Of a stretch of 64,000 bases of DNA, positions 45,528 through 54,664 are shown piece by piece. The DNA is from an uncultured Prevotella sp. Its GTDB lineage: Bacteria; Bacteroidota; Bacteroidia; Bacteroidales; Bacteroidaceae. A program made the position numbers and the translations under genes. The stretch is taken from the NCBI GenBank assembly GCA_900553595.1, contig USEC01000004.1, positions 1 through 64,000 on the forward strand, read 5' to 3'. The first letter of the stretch is position 1, and every line of letters starts with the position of its first letter. The notes under the pieces are model-generated. The model searched no databases. It had not been told where the DNA came from and worked only from the letters and a program-made list of their open reading frames with translations.

Positions 45528-45543
45528 GCCTGCCGCTTATTTT
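45521..45543. terminator. Compact bidirectional terminator overlapping both stop codons
   Basis: AAAATAAGC and GCTTATTTT form a 9-bp stem with loop CTGCC. The ansA stop (45525-45527) is in one arm and the stop of the minus-strand GT4 gene (45537-45539) in the other; T-runs follow in both directions. Confidence 0.75.
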
Positions 45544-46520
45544 TTCCACAAACGATGCGAATAAGGAACCGTTGCCTCCGGGCAACGGTTGTTCAGCGTC
45601 TTCCCATTCAGCACTTGTTCATATTTCTGCACATATCGTTCTGCCATAAGGCGCGAGTTGAATTCATCGACAGCATATTCATGGCACACTTTGGGCGAAT
45701 AATGATAATCGTTTATGATATGTGCTGCCATTTTTTCCCGTTCATCAGTAAGGAATCCCACCTCTTTGTTCACAAGTTCAGGCAGCGACCCGTATGGAGT
45801 ACCGAACACCGGTGCCCCGAAATAAAGACTTTCCGTTATGGCAAGTCCGAAAGGTTCGTCCCATGTCACTGGGAAAATCAAGCCTTTTGAACCGTTAAGA
45901 AGACTGCTTTTGCGCTCTCCTCCCACCATTCCATAGAATGAAATTCTCGGAGAAAACGTGAAACGCCACCCCATCTTAAAGTTGAAACGGTAGCCGCCAA
46001 GCACTTTCAGTCGGGCACCAGGCATGGCCTTTGCCACATCTATCGCTCCCTTTACGTTCTTCACCTTCCATGCCGCCTTTCCAAGGAAGTGGAAGTAATC
46101 ACGCTGCGCATCGAGATCTACCGTTCCATAATCGTCCCAATCCATTCCGTTATAGACATAGCACCCGCTTCCATGCCGCTCAGCATGGTTGCGACTGACA
46201 AACACCGTGTTCTTGTCGAGCTTCACTCCCAAGGTGTTGCCATGCATCGTCACGACATGGGGGAAGTCTGCCACGCTCTCCTCCACAAAGTTCTGGCAAT
46301 GCAATATGTCTATGCCCTGCGGAATCTGTTCGGCAATCGGCACGCCCTGTCTGTAATGTACGACATCGGCGAAGCTGCATTCCGAACCTGGGGCCGCCAA
46401 CAATGTCACACGATGACCCATCTTATGTAGTTCCTTTGCAAGATACCACACCACACGCTGGGTGCCGCCATAGTCAAGTACGGGCAACTTTGAATCGGGA
46501 ATGCTCAGGAGGATATTCAT
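45537..46520 (-). CDS. Glycosyltransferase family 4 protein
   Basis: A 327-residue GT-B glycosyltransferase. The N-terminal half has NILLSIPDSKLPVLDYGGTQRVVWYLAKELHKMGHRVTLLAAPG. The C-terminal half carries the nucleotide-sugar binding region FPVTWDEPFGLAITESLYFGAPVFGTPYGSLPELV, with the conserved EPFGL..ES pattern of GT4 retaining enzymes. Sugar donor and acceptor are unknown; surface glycan synthesis is likely. ATG 46520 gives the family start. It is convergent with ansA and separated from rny by a terminator. Confidence 0.88.
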   Translation of the reverse strand: MNILLSIPDSKLPVLDYGGTQRVVWYLAKELHKMGHRVTLLAAPGSECSFADVVHYRQGVPIAEQIPQGIDILHCQNFVEESVADFPHVVTMHGNTLGVKLDKNTVFVSRNHAERHGSGCYVYNGMDWDDYGTVDLDAQRDYFHFLGKAAWKVKNVKGAIDVAKAMPGARLKVLGGYRFNFKMGWRFTFSPRISFYGMVGGERKSSLLNGSKGLIFPVTWDEPFGLAITESLYFGAPVFGTPYGSLPELVNKEVGFLTDEREKMAAHIINDYHYSPKVCHEYAVDEFNSRLMAERYVQKYEQVLNGKTLNNRCPEATVPYSHRLWKK

Positions 46521-46552
46521 AAATTCTGCTTTTATATTGTTATAACAACCAA

Positions 46553-46599
46553 AATAAGGTGACTTCAAGTCGTATGCACTGCTTTGAAGCCACCTTATT
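46553..46599 (-). terminator. Terminator of the coiled-coil/zapA/rny operon
   Basis: AATAAGGTGACTTCAAG and CTTTGAAGCCACCTTATT form a near-perfect long stem between rny and the GT4 gene, followed on the minus strand by TTTTGG. Confidence 0.75.
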
Positions 46600-46635
46600 A
46601 TATATATTGCCTATAAAGACAAATTTCTTGCTTTT

Positions 46636-48171
46636 TTACCTGGCGTAAGCCACAGAACGGGTCTCGCGGATGACGGTAATCTTCACCTGTCCCGGATAAG
46701 TCATCTCGGTCTGAATCTTGTTGGCTATCTCGCCCGACAGATTCTCCGTTTCCTTGTCGTCCATCTTGTCTGCTCCTACGATTACGCGCAGTTCACGACC
46801 AGCCTGGATAGCGTAGGTCTTTGTCACGCCGGGATACGACATTGCGATAGCTTCGAGGTCGTTGAGACGCTTGATGTAGGCTTCCACGATTTCGCGACGG
46901 GCACCCGGACGTGCGCCGGAGATAGCGTCGCAGACCTGTACGATTGGTGCAAGCAGGGTGTTCATCTCCATTTCGTCGTGGTGTGCACCGATAGCATTGC
47001 AGATGTCCGGCTTCTCCTTGTACTTCTCGGCAATCTTCGCACCGTACAGAGCGTGCGGCAGTTCGCTTTCCTCATCAGGCACCTTACCTATATCATGCAA
47101 CAGTCCCGCACGCTTGGCCTTCTTCGGGTTCAGTCCGAGTTCGGCTGCCATGACAGCGCAGAGGTTGGCTGTCTCGCGGGCATGCTGCAGGAGGTTCTGT
47201 CCGTATGAAGAACGATACTTCATCTTACCCACGATGCGGATGAGTTCCGGATGCAGACCATGTATGCCAAGGTCGATGGCTGTACGCTTACCTGTTTCGA
47301 TTATCTCGTTGTCGAGCTGCTTCTTCACCTTTGCCACAACCTCCTCGATGCGTGCCGGGTGTATGCGTCCGTCGGACACGAGCTGATGCAGGGCGAGGCG
47401 GCAGACTTCGCGGCGGACGGGGTCGAAGGCAGAGATAACGATAGCTTCTGGAGTGTCATCAACGACGATTTCCACACCTGTAGCAGCCTCCAAGGCACGG
47501 ATGTTGCGTCCTTCTCTACCAATGATACGTCCCTTCACCTCATCATTGTCGATATGGAACACCGACACGGAATTCTCTATTGCGGTTTCAGTTGCAACGC
47601 GCTGTATGGTCTGTATCACTATTTTCTTGGCCTGGGTGTTGGCGTTAAGCTTTGCCTCGTCCATTATTTCGTTCACATAGCTTGCCGCATCTGTGCGTGC
47701 TTCGTCCTTAAGACTTTCCACGAGTCGGTTCTTAGCCTCCTCTGCGCTCAGTCCGGAAAGTTCCTCCAGCTTCTCGCGTTCCTTGCTCTGCATCTTCTCA
47801 AGTTCCTCCTGCTTGATGCTGAGGAGTTTCTTCTCGTTGTCGATGCGCTGCTGGTTCTGCTCCACTTCCTGTTTGCGGCGGCCGAGTTCTTCCTGACGCT
47901 GATTGAGCGATATTTCGCGCTGTTTGAGTCGGTTCTCACTCTGTTGGATCTTCTGGTTGCGCACCTGCACTTCCTTTTCAAGTTCCGATTTCTTGTTGAG
48001 GAATTTCTCCTTCACTTCAAGGAGTTTCTTCTCTTTCACCACCTCGGCTTCCTTGTTGGCTGCCGCTATCATTTCGTTATATTTTCCCTTTATGACATAA
48101 AGGAAAATGGCATAGCCGCAAACGCCTCCCACCAGGAGAGCTACGACGGCCGTTATTGTATAACCAATCAT
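46636..48171 (-). CDS. rny: Ribonuclease Y
   Basis: A 511-residue membrane-anchored endoribonuclease that initiates mRNA decay. An N-terminal membrane helix (residues ~3-25) is followed by a long coiled coil (~30-190, rich in Glu/Lys/Gln). A KH RNA-binding domain contains [26 protein letters not shown]. The HD domain has [15 protein letters not shown] and [10 protein letters not shown]. It is the last gene of a three-gene operon with zapA and a coiled-coil protein, starting 14 bases after zapA. Confidence 0.97.
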   Translation of the reverse strand: MIGYTITAVVALLVGGVCGYAIFLYVIKGKYNEMIAAANKEAEVVKEKKLLEVKEKFLNKKSELEKEVQVRNQKIQQSENRLKQREISLNQRQEELGRRKQEVEQNQQRIDNEKKLLSIKQEELEKMQSKEREKLEELSGLSAEEAKNRLVESLKDEARTDAASYVNEIMDEAKLNANTQAKKIVIQTIQRVATETAIENSVSVFHIDNDEVKGRIIGREGRNIRALEAATGVEIVVDDTPEAIVISAFDPVRREVCRLALHQLVSDGRIHPARIEEVVAKVKKQLDNEIIETGKRTAIDLGIHGLHPELIRIVGKMKYRSSYGQNLLQHARETANLCAVMAAELGLNPKKAKRAGLLHDIGKVPDEESELPHALYGAKIAEKYKEKPDICNAIGAHHDEMEMNTLLAPIVQVCDAISGARPGARREIVEAYIKRLNDLEAIAMSYPGVTKTYAIQAGRELRVIVGADKMDDKETENLSGEIANKIQTEMTYPGQVKITVIRETRSVAYAR

Positions 48172-48185
48172 TTTAAGTATTTAAT

Positions 48186-48506
48186 TTAAGTAATATTCTC
48201 TTTTTTCTTCACTATAACTTCCTCAATTTCTGAAGTCAACTCTCTGAGAATATCACTGAAAGGCTTGGTGTCGTTGCGCTTCAGCTCCATTTCGTAGCGA
48301 AGGGCAATCTCGATAAGGGCCATGTAGAGAAGGTTCTTCTCGTTCGTAGGCCCAGCATATCGTGACGCATAAGCATTCACAGTATCTGTTATAAGCGTTG
48401 CCGCGTCACGATAGAGGGGTTCGTCCTCCGGGCGGACATTCACGGGAATGTCCGTATCATAGACATGCAGTCTTATTCTTAATTTCTCGTTGTTTTCTCC
48501 AGCCAT
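48186..48506 (-). CDS. zapA: Cell division protein ZapA
   Basis: A 106-residue protein matching ZapA in size and pattern: an N-terminal beta region (EKLRIRLHVYDTDIPVNVRPEDEPLYRDAATLI) followed by a coiled-coil helix with ASRYAGPTNEKNLLYMALIEIALRYEMELKR. ZapA cross-links FtsZ filaments. It sits between a coiled-coil gene (9-base gap) and rny. Confidence 0.92.
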   Translation of the reverse strand: MAGENNEKLRIRLHVYDTDIPVNVRPEDEPLYRDAATLITDTVNAYASRYAGPTNEKNLLYMALIEIALRYEMELKRNDTKPFSDILRELTSEIEEVIVKKKENIT

Positions 48507-48515
48507 TGCAAAGTG

Positions 48516-48809
48516 TTATTTTTCGCTTATTAGCGTTATACACTTGTCAACATCACGGATAAGCTTCGCCATGCGCTTCTGCGCAGCAAGCATATCGCCA
48601 TCAGTGATTTCAAGCATCCTCGCCGTTTTCAGGCTTTCATAGTCATTACGGGCCTGTGCCAGCTGCCCTTCTAGCAGCCTGACGCGCTCGTTGCGCTCGC
48701 CAATAGCCGTTTTCAGAGACGCATTTTCCGCCTCCAAATCCTTGTATTGCAGAAGCATCTGCCTCACACGGGTGGCGAAGAGCTTCAAATCGTTGCTGTT
48801 GGCATCCAT
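48516..48809 (-). CDS. Short coiled-coil protein, possible division-associated factor
   Basis: A 97-residue protein that is almost all predicted coiled coil: heptad-like MLLQYKDLEAENASLKTAIGERNERVRLLEGQLAQARNDYESL. It then carries a short Bacteroidetes-type tail (DGDMLAAQKRMAKLIRDVDKCITLI). It resembles ZapB in size and habit but I see no sequence identity, so the link is inferred from its place as the first gene before zapA. The 48851 upstream ATG would add 14 residues across the promoter -7 box and is rejected. Confidence 0.8.
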   Translation of the reverse strand: MDANSNDLKLFATRVRQMLLQYKDLEAENASLKTAIGERNERVRLLEGQLAQARNDYESLKTARMLEITDGDMLAAQKRMAKLIRDVDKCITLISEK

Positions 48810-48826
48810 AATACTATTATTGACTA

Positions 48827-48858
48827 CAAAATTAGCAGAATTATTTGACAATCACAAA
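48827..48858 (-). promoter_or_regulatory. Bacteroidetes-type promoter of the zapA-rny operon
   Basis: On the minus strand TTTG (48855-48858), 20 bases, TAATTTTG (48827-48834). The start codon at 48809 gives a leader of about 11 nt. Confidence 0.8.
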
Positions 48859-48947
48859 TTATTGACTATATATTTCTGCACATTCCTGCACTTTTTCCTT
48901 TCATTTCGTGCTTACAGACGTGTGCAGGCCGCTACAGTATTCCCCGC

Positions 48948-49580
48948 TTACTTCTTTCCGTCGGCGTCGTCAGCCGGTTTCGGCTCTTTCTTTGCGAGCA
49001 TCACTACCTGATAGACGAAGTCGGTAATCCATTTCTGCGAGAATCCCAAACGCTTGTCGTACTGACGGATAGCCAGCACGGTCTTTATCACGCCGGCATC
49101 CTTATAGTCGTTCTTGTTGAAGATGTCGGCAACGGTCTTCTCGGTCATAGTGTAGAGGGCCTTCTTGAAGATTGACGGCAGGCGCAACTTGAACTTCATG
49201 AGATTGCCCATGAGCATCATCAAGTCCTGTGTAAAGCCCTGGAACTGTATCATATAGGTCTGTACATCCTGCGGCTTGCGGCAGTTCTTGCGAATGCTTG
49301 CATCGATTTCCTTGAAGAAGCTTTCGTCTGTGCCATACATCTGTGTAAGCATCTTGGCGCAATGTTTCTTCTCTCCGAGCCCCAACTTGTTGTTGAGTGT
49401 CGGCACATGGAGTGTCGTCTTGAACACACGGAGGTCGGGCAGCATTGCGAGGTTGGTGATTCCCAGATTGGATGCGATGGAGGCCTGGAAATATACACGC
49501 ACAAGATTCATGTAATCTTCCATTCCACCGACTTTGGTATTGTCTTCCTTTTTTCCAAAAAGTTTTGATAATATTCCCAT
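48948..49580 (-). CDS. Conserved-looking protein of unknown function
   Basis: A 210-residue basic cytoplasmic protein. It begins MGILSKLFGKKEDNTKVGG, an amphipathic start resembling a membrane-tethering motif, then a mostly helical body with PDLRVFKTTLHVPTLNNKLGLGEKKHCAKML and FNKNDYKDAGVIKTVLAIRQYDKRLGFSQKWITDFVYQVV. I do not recognise the family. Codon use looks like the neighbours. It is a single gene; upstream lies a 950-base gap with repeats. Confidence 0.75.
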   Translation of the reverse strand: MGILSKLFGKKEDNTKVGGMEDYMNLVRVYFQASIASNLGITNLAMLPDLRVFKTTLHVPTLNNKLGLGEKKHCAKMLTQMYGTDESFFKEIDASIRKNCRKPQDVQTYMIQFQGFTQDLMMLMGNLMKFKLRLPSIFKKALYTMTEKTVADIFNKNDYKDAGVIKTVLAIRQYDKRLGFSQKWITDFVYQVVMLAKKEPKPADDADGKK

Positions 49581-49883
49581 TGTTTCGTTTATACATTAAT
49601 AATATTAGCGCAAAATTAATACATTTTCGGCAGTTTCACAAATATTTCAGAGGCAATCGAAGCGACAGACTAAAAAAAGATGCTCATCCGTGTCTTTTCC
49701 GTCGAAGAACAGGCATCCGAGAAACTGGCATCAGGCACACCGGCAAATATCGGACAAACACGGCGCCTTAGTGGTAAAAATGTTTGACAACGCGAACTCA
49801 CAAAATAGAGAAAGGAATCTGCCGAAAACCTGGTTTCGCTCCGTCCCAAACGCCCTTTTCGGCGAAAAAGCACGACCTCGCAC

Positions 49884-49970
49884 CACAAGGAAGGCTTGTC
49901 TGCACCGCAAAAGGAACTTGTTCTTGCCTCAGAAAAGCCTTGATTACAAGGCAAACAAGGCTTGTTTTTC
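49884..49970. repeat. AACAAGGCTT repeat array D (degenerate)
   Basis: Four ~22-nt units: AAGGAAGGCTTGTCTGC, AAAAGGAACTTGTTCTTGCC, AAAAGCCTTGATTAC and AACAAGGCTTGTTTTTC. The last matches the family best. It is more diverged than arrays A, B, C and E. Confidence 0.65.
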
Positions 49971-50251
49971 ACGTTATTCATATAGACACAGACTCGACCC
50001 ATCGGCAAAGCAGCACAGAAACCGCTATAAACCAGCGCATTACCCCAAACCGCCCATTTTCAAGCAAAACTTTCCACGACACCGTTTCCTGCCCGGCACC
50101 GCCATTCTCAGCAATCAGAAACCCACATTACAAAGCAAATATAAGACAAGAAAAACCCCGAAAAACCGCACTGTCAGCACCGCACACACGCCTCTTGGAA
50201 GCCCAAACGAGACGAAAGGCAGGACCAACGCCGAAAGCATCCGTCGGCGGC

Positions 50252-50409
50252 GTCAAAACAGAAGTTATCGGAAGTTAGGCTTCGCCGGAAGTTAAAGGAA
50301 GATAACGGACAATAGCAGAACCCATTGAAAACTAATGGTAATGTCCGTTACCTTCCATCCGCCATAGGCGGATTAACTTCCGATAACTTCGGCTAACTCC
50401 CGTTTTGAC
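50252..50409. repeat. Inverted-repeat element before rfbA
   Basis: GAAGTTATCGGAAGTTA at 50261-50277 is exactly complementary to 50374-50390. GTCAAAAC at 50252-50259 pairs with GTTTTGAC at 50402-50409, and TGTCCGTTA-type segments pair again further in. About 158 bases total. A MITE or a recombination/regulatory site is possible; it differs in sequence from arrays A-E. Confidence 0.65.
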
Positions 50410-50473
50410 ACACCTCCTTCGGTATAGCACAAAGTTTTTCTTATTTTTCAATAGGTTATTCCAAGTTTTTTCA

Positions 50474-50481
50474 TAACTTTG
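50474..50481 (+). promoter_or_regulatory. -7 box, putative promoter of rfbA and the kinase gene
   Basis: TAACTTTG followed by CA lies 52 bases before the rfbA ATG; the -33 region is T-rich without TTTG. Confidence 0.6.
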
Positions 50482-50533
50482 CAGAAATTATCTGCACAAA
50501 ATAAAATTAACACTATAACACCAGTTTGTATTC

Positions 50534-51415
50534 ATGAAAGGTATCGTATTAGCTGGTGGGTCTGGCACAAGACTCTACCCCATCACAAAAGGAATAAGCA
50601 AACAGCTTATCCCGATTTTCGACAAACCAATGGTTTACTACCCTATTTCAGTGCTGATGCTGGCGGATATCAGAGAGATTCTCATCATTTCCACACCGAC
50701 AGACTTGCCCATGTTCAAGCGTCTTCTGGGCGACGGACACGACATGGGGGTGCATTTTGAATACGCGGAACAACCCTACCCAGGCGGTCTGGCGCAGGCC
50801 TTCACCATAGGCAAGGACTTCATCGGTGACGACTGTGCATGCCTTGTGCTCGGCGACAACATCTTCTACGGCGCCGGCTTCACCGCCATGCTCCAGGAAA
50901 GTGTGCGCGCGGCGGAAAAGGACAACAAGGCTACCGTCTTCGGCTACTATGTGAACGACCCCGAACGTTACGGCGTGGCGGAGTTCGACGACAACGGCAA
51001 CTGTCTCAGCATTGAGGAGAAGCCGGAGCATCCGAAGAGCAACTATGCCGTGGTGGGACTCTACTTCTACCCAAACAGCGTGGTGGAAATAGCCCACAAC
51101 ATAAAGCCAAGCGCACGAGGCGAACTCGAGATCACCACCGTCAATCAGGAGTATCTGAAACGTGGCGAACTCATGGTGCAGACACTGCAACGCGGATTTG
51201 CATGGCTTGACACCGGAACCCACGACAGTCTGTCGGAAGCAAGCACATTCATAGAGGTGATAGAGAAGCGTCAGGGACAGAAGATAGCATGCCTTGAAGA
51301 GATTGCATTCAGAAAAGGATGGATAGGAAAGGAACAGCTTCTTGAATGCGCCGAGCCGATGAAAAAGAACGAATACGGCAAATACCTCATACGACTGAGC
51401 GAAAACAAAGGATAA
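50534..51415 (+). CDS. rfbA: Glucose-1-phosphate thymidylyltransferase
   Basis: A 293-residue cytoplasmic nucleotidyltransferase making dTDP-glucose, the first step to dTDP-L-rhamnose. The N-terminal signature is [32 protein letters not shown], with [39 protein letters not shown], and [13 protein letters not shown]. Length is standard. It begins a run with the Wzc-like kinase (21-base gap). The rfbD reductase lies about 10 kb away; rfbB and rfbC are not in the window. Confidence 0.97.
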   Translation: MKGIVLAGGSGTRLYPITKGISKQLIPIFDKPMVYYPISVLMLADIREILIISTPTDLPMFKRLLGDGHDMGVHFEYAEQPYPGGLAQAFTIGKDFIGDDCACLVLGDNIFYGAGFTAMLQESVRAAEKDNKATVFGYYVNDPERYGVAEFDDNGNCLSIEEKPEHPKSNYAVVGLYFYPNSVVEIAHNIKPSARGELEITTVNQEYLKRGELMVQTLQRGFAWLDTGTHDSLSEASTFIEVIEKRQGQKIACLEEIAFRKGWIGKEQLLECAEPMKKNEYGKYLIRLSENKG

Positions 51416-51436
51416 AAACACATCACAACATAAAAA

Positions 51437-53995
51437 ATGGAAGAGAACAAAAACTCAGGACTTCAAAACGTCCAACCCGAAGAAAACGGTTCTTCGTTTA
51501 ATTTTGCCACCATTTTTGCGACATTCATTCTCAACTGGCAGTGGTTCCTGCTGTCAGTGGTACTATGCCTCGGAGTGGCTGCCGCATATCTGCGATACAC
51601 CAAGCCGGTGTATCAGGCAAACGTAAAATTCCTCATCAAGGACGACGACAAAAACAAACCATACGGCGGACGTAATTCAACACTGAACACCACCACACTC
51701 GGTTTGATAACCAACTCCGACGGTTTCGACAATGAGTTGTCTATCCTCTCGTCGGCGACTTTGGCACAACAGACAGTGAGAGACCTGAAACTCTATGTCA
51801 CTTACTTCATGGAGACGAGAGTGACCACAACAGAGTATTACCTCACACAACCCATCAGTGTCGATCTCGACCAGCCGCATCTGGAAGCCCTCAAGGTGCC
51901 TATCTCGCTCACAATAGAGCGCGAAGGAAGCGAATACACCGTAAAAGGTCAATACACATACGTTCCTGACGACATTAGCAAGCCGTCAAGAACCTACCAG
52001 ATAGACAAGAAATTCAACCGTTTCCCAGCTACCATCAACACAAGCGTGGGTCTAATAAGCTTCAACATCAACGCCAACACCCCGATGCCGGAAGGCAGAA
52101 AGCTCATGATTACGCTTATGTCGCCGAAGATGGCGGCACAGAAATTCTGCAAAGCAATGCAGGTGGCACAGTTCTCGAAGACCACCACAATTGCCAACAT
52201 AACACTGAACGACCACGTTGCACAGCGTGCCTTCGACTATCTCAAGCAGCTTGCCGTGTGCTACAACCGACAGGCCAACGAGGACAAGAACGAAATCGCC
52301 CTGCGTACGGAGAAGTTCATCAACAGCCGTCTTGAAAAAATCAACAACGAGCTGGGACACACCGAAGGACAGCTGGAGGCGACAAAACGCCAATACGGTG
52401 TGGTGAACCAACTGGCAAACTCAACCCAGTACCTGACAAACCAGGACTCTTACAACCAGAAACTTGTTGAAGCAAACACGCAGATAGAACTGTTGCGCAG
52501 CCTCAACGACTACATCAACGAGCCCAGCAACCGCTATCAGACACTGCCTTCAAACGTGGGTCTGGTGGATGCGGCAACGACTTCGCTCATCAGCCGCTAC
52601 AACGAGGTGGTGATAGAGCGCAACCATCTGCTGCGCAGCGCAAGCGAGTCGAGTCCCACCGTGGCACCGCTCACAGCACAACTCGACGAGTTGCAGGGCA
52701 GCATACGCCGTGCCATGAGCCAGGCGCGCCGCAATCTTGAAATCCAGCGCGACAACATCGCACAGCAATACGCAAAATACACCGGCCAGGTGTCATCAAC
52801 CCCGGAACAGGACCGCATCCTCACACAGATAGGACGCCAGCAGGAAGTGAAGTCGGGACTTTACCTTATGCTCCTGCAGAAGCGCGAGGAGAACTCCATT
52901 TCACTCGCTGCCACAGCCGACAAGGGACGCGTAATCGACGACCCGGTAATCCTGGGTAAGGTGAGTCCTAAGTCGTCCATGATTCTGCTCATCGCACTGA
53001 TTCTAGGCATAGCCATTCCTGCCGGTATCCTCTACCTCATCAATTTCCTGCGCTACAAGATTGAAGGACACGACGATGTGGTGGCTCTCACCAAGCTTCC
53101 AATCATTGCCGATGTCGCAATAGCAAGCGACCAAGCGAAGACAAAGGCCGACATTGTGGTGCATGAGGACAAGAACAACATGATGGAAGAGGTGTTCCGC
53201 TCCATGCGTACCAACCTGCAGTTCATGCTAAAGGAGGGACAAAAAGCCATGATGTTCACTTCAACGACTTCGGGAGAAGGAAAGACTTTCACCGCAGCCA
53301 ACCTCGCCATGAGCTTCGCGCTGCTCGACAAGAAGGTCATCCTCGTGGGTCTTGACATCAGAAAGCCACGACTCGCCGAACTGTTCGAGATTGACGACCA
53401 TCATCACGGCATCACCAATCTGCTCGTAAACGAGAACAACACATGGGAAACTGTGAAGGGACAGATTATTGAATCGGGCGTAAACAAGAACCTGCAACTG
53501 CTTATGGCTGGTCCGATTCCGCCGAACCCCGCCGAGCTTATGACAAGAAAGAGCCTCGACGACATCATGGACATACTGAAGGAGAAGTACGACTATGTCA
53601 TCATCGACACCGCCCCCGTAGGTCTCGTTACCGACACCTTGCAGATAGGACGCGTGAGCGACATCACAGTATATCTGTGCCGTGCCGACTATACACCGAA
53701 GGCTGCATTCGGACTCATCAACCAGTTGAGCGAAGAAGAGAAACTTCCGAACATCTGTGTCGTCATCAACGGCATCGATATGGCCAAGAAGAAGTACGGC
53801 TACTACTACGGTTACGGAAAATACGGTAAGTACGGCAAGTACGGTTACGGCAGATATGGCAAGTACGGTTCGTATGGAAAATACGGAAAGTATGGCAATT
53901 ATGGAGGTTATGGAAACTATGGCAACTACGGAGGCTACGGCAACTATAACAAGAGCAGATATGGCAATGCTAACGATGACTCCATAAAAGTGTAA
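51437..53995 (+). CDS. Wzc-like polysaccharide chain-length determinant/BY-kinase
   Basis: An 852-residue protein. The N-terminal Wzz region has membrane helices near residues 30-50 and ~520-540 flanking a periplasmic coiled-coil domain. The C-terminal cytoplasmic kinase domain has Walker A TSGEGKT (about 610-616), Walker A' VILVGLDIRKPRL and Walker B VIIDTAPVG. The last 69 residues (about 784-852) are a Tyr/Gly-rich tail with about 21 tyrosines in repeating KYG, NYG and GYG triplets, an extreme version of the autophosphorylated tail of this family. It presumably regulates polymerisation and export of an exopolysaccharide together with the Wza-like protein at 43234. Confidence 0.93.
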   Translation: MEENKNSGLQNVQPEENGSSFNFATIFATFILNWQWFLLSVVLCLGVAAAYLRYTKPVYQANVKFLIKDDDKNKPYGGRNSTLNTTTLGLITNSDGFDNELSILSSATLAQQTVRDLKLYVTYFMETRVTTTEYYLTQPISVDLDQPHLEALKVPISLTIEREGSEYTVKGQYTYVPDDISKPSRTYQIDKKFNRFPATINTSVGLISFNINANTPMPEGRKLMITLMSPKMAAQKFCKAMQVAQFSKTTTIANITLNDHVAQRAFDYLKQLAVCYNRQANEDKNEIALRTEKFINSRLEKINNELGHTEGQLEATKRQYGVVNQLANSTQYLTNQDSYNQKLVEANTQIELLRSLNDYINEPSNRYQTLPSNVGLVDAATTSLISRYNEVVIERNHLLRSASESSPTVAPLTAQLDELQGSIRRAMSQARRNLEIQRDNIAQQYAKYTGQVSSTPEQDRILTQIGRQQEVKSGLYLMLLQKREENSISLAATADKGRVIDDPVILGKVSPKSSMILLIALILGIAIPAGILYLINFLRYKIEGHDDVVALTKLPIIADVAIASDQAKTKADIVVHEDKNNMMEEVFRSMRTNLQFMLKEGQKAMMFTSTTSGEGKTFTAANLAMSFALLDKKVILVGLDIRKPRLAELFEIDDHHHGITNLLVNENNTWETVKGQIIESGVNKNLQLLMAGPIPPNPAELMTRKSLDDIMDILKEKYDYVIIDTAPVGLVTDTLQIGRVSDITVYLCRADYTPKAAFGLINQLSEEEKLPNICVVINGIDMAKKKYGYYYGYGKYGKYGKYGYGRYGKYGSYGKYGKYGNYGGYGNYGNYGGYGNYNKSRYGNANDDSIKV

Positions 53996-54021
53996 CGTAA
54001 CACAACCGTCCCAACAACATA

Positions 54022-54450
54022 ATGACAATAGCAATAGACTTTGACGGAACAGTGGTGGAACACTGTTACCCGGAAATCGGAAGAGAAATTCCATTCGCCA
54101 CGGAGACACTGCGCATGCTTATCAAGGACGGGCACAAGCTCATCCTGTGGAGCGTGCGCGAGGACAGGCTCCTTGACGAAGCCGTAAACTGGTGCAAAGA
54201 GCGTGGAGTGGAATTCTATGCAGTGAACAAAGACTATCCGGAGGAGAAGGTGGAATACAACAACCACTTCTCAAGAAAGCTCAAGGTAGATTTGTTCATC
54301 GACGACCGCAACATCGGTGGGCTGCCCGACTGGGGCATGATTTACCGCATGGTAAACGAAGGTCTGACATTCAACGACCTGATACGCGAAGCCAGCAGGT
54401 CGATAGATGCACACAAACCACCTAAGAAAAAGCATTGGTGGAACGTATAA
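54022..54450 (+). CDS. HAD-like hydrolase
   Basis: A 142-residue small HAD phosphatase. Motif I is IAIDFDGTVVEH, motif II ILWSVRED, and the C-terminal motif is VDLFIDDRNIGG. The cap domain is minimal, as in small HAD proteins of Bacteroidetes. Substrate unknown. It follows the kinase gene by 26 bases on the same strand and may be in the same transcript. Confidence 0.88.
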   Translation: MTIAIDFDGTVVEHCYPEIGREIPFATETLRMLIKDGHKLILWSVREDRLLDEAVNWCKERGVEFYAVNKDYPEEKVEYNNHFSRKLKVDLFIDDRNIGGLPDWGMIYRMVNEGLTFNDLIREASRSIDAHKPPKKKHWWNV

Positions 54451-54460
54451 AAACGAAATA

Positions 54461-54510
54461 AAGGCAAAGGCGCGAAACAACCGTTACGGTTTGTTTCGCG
54501 CCTTTGCCTT
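54461..54510. terminator. Strong hairpin terminator of the rfbA-kinase-HAD unit
   Basis: A perfect 20-bp stem (54461-54480 with 54491-54510) with loop CCGTTACGGT, followed on the plus strand by GTTATA. The T-run is short, but the stem is very stable. Confidence 0.7.
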
Positions 54511-54664
54511 GTTATAAACGATTGGCATTTCGCATACATGGAAGCCCCAAAAGCAGGAGATGCCGGAGAAGCAGAAACCAAACGCCTTATTGACAGAATC
54601 AAGGACAAAAGCCATTGGCTACAGCTTAGTGGCTTGCGAAGCATTTGCAAGCAAGCCTACCCGA

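Larger units (their letters stand above)
49581..50533. other. 950-base non-coding region between the 48948 gene and rfbA
   Basis: It holds repeat array D (49884-49970), an inverted-repeat element (50252-50409) and the rfbA -7 box. Open frames here (for example 49690-50295 on the plus strand) are Arg/Pro/Lys-rich without family features and run through the repeats, so I do not call a gene. Confidence 0.7.

Noticed and set aside
49690..50295. 201-codon plus-strand open frame in the gap before rfbA
   Set aside because: Arg/Pro/Lys-rich translation, no start context, and it runs through repeat array D and into the second inverted-repeat element.
53261..54109. Minus-strand open frame opposite the kinase gene tail
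   Set aside because: Its low-complexity Val/Ile/Ala run is simply the complement of the Tyr/Gly-coding repeats.
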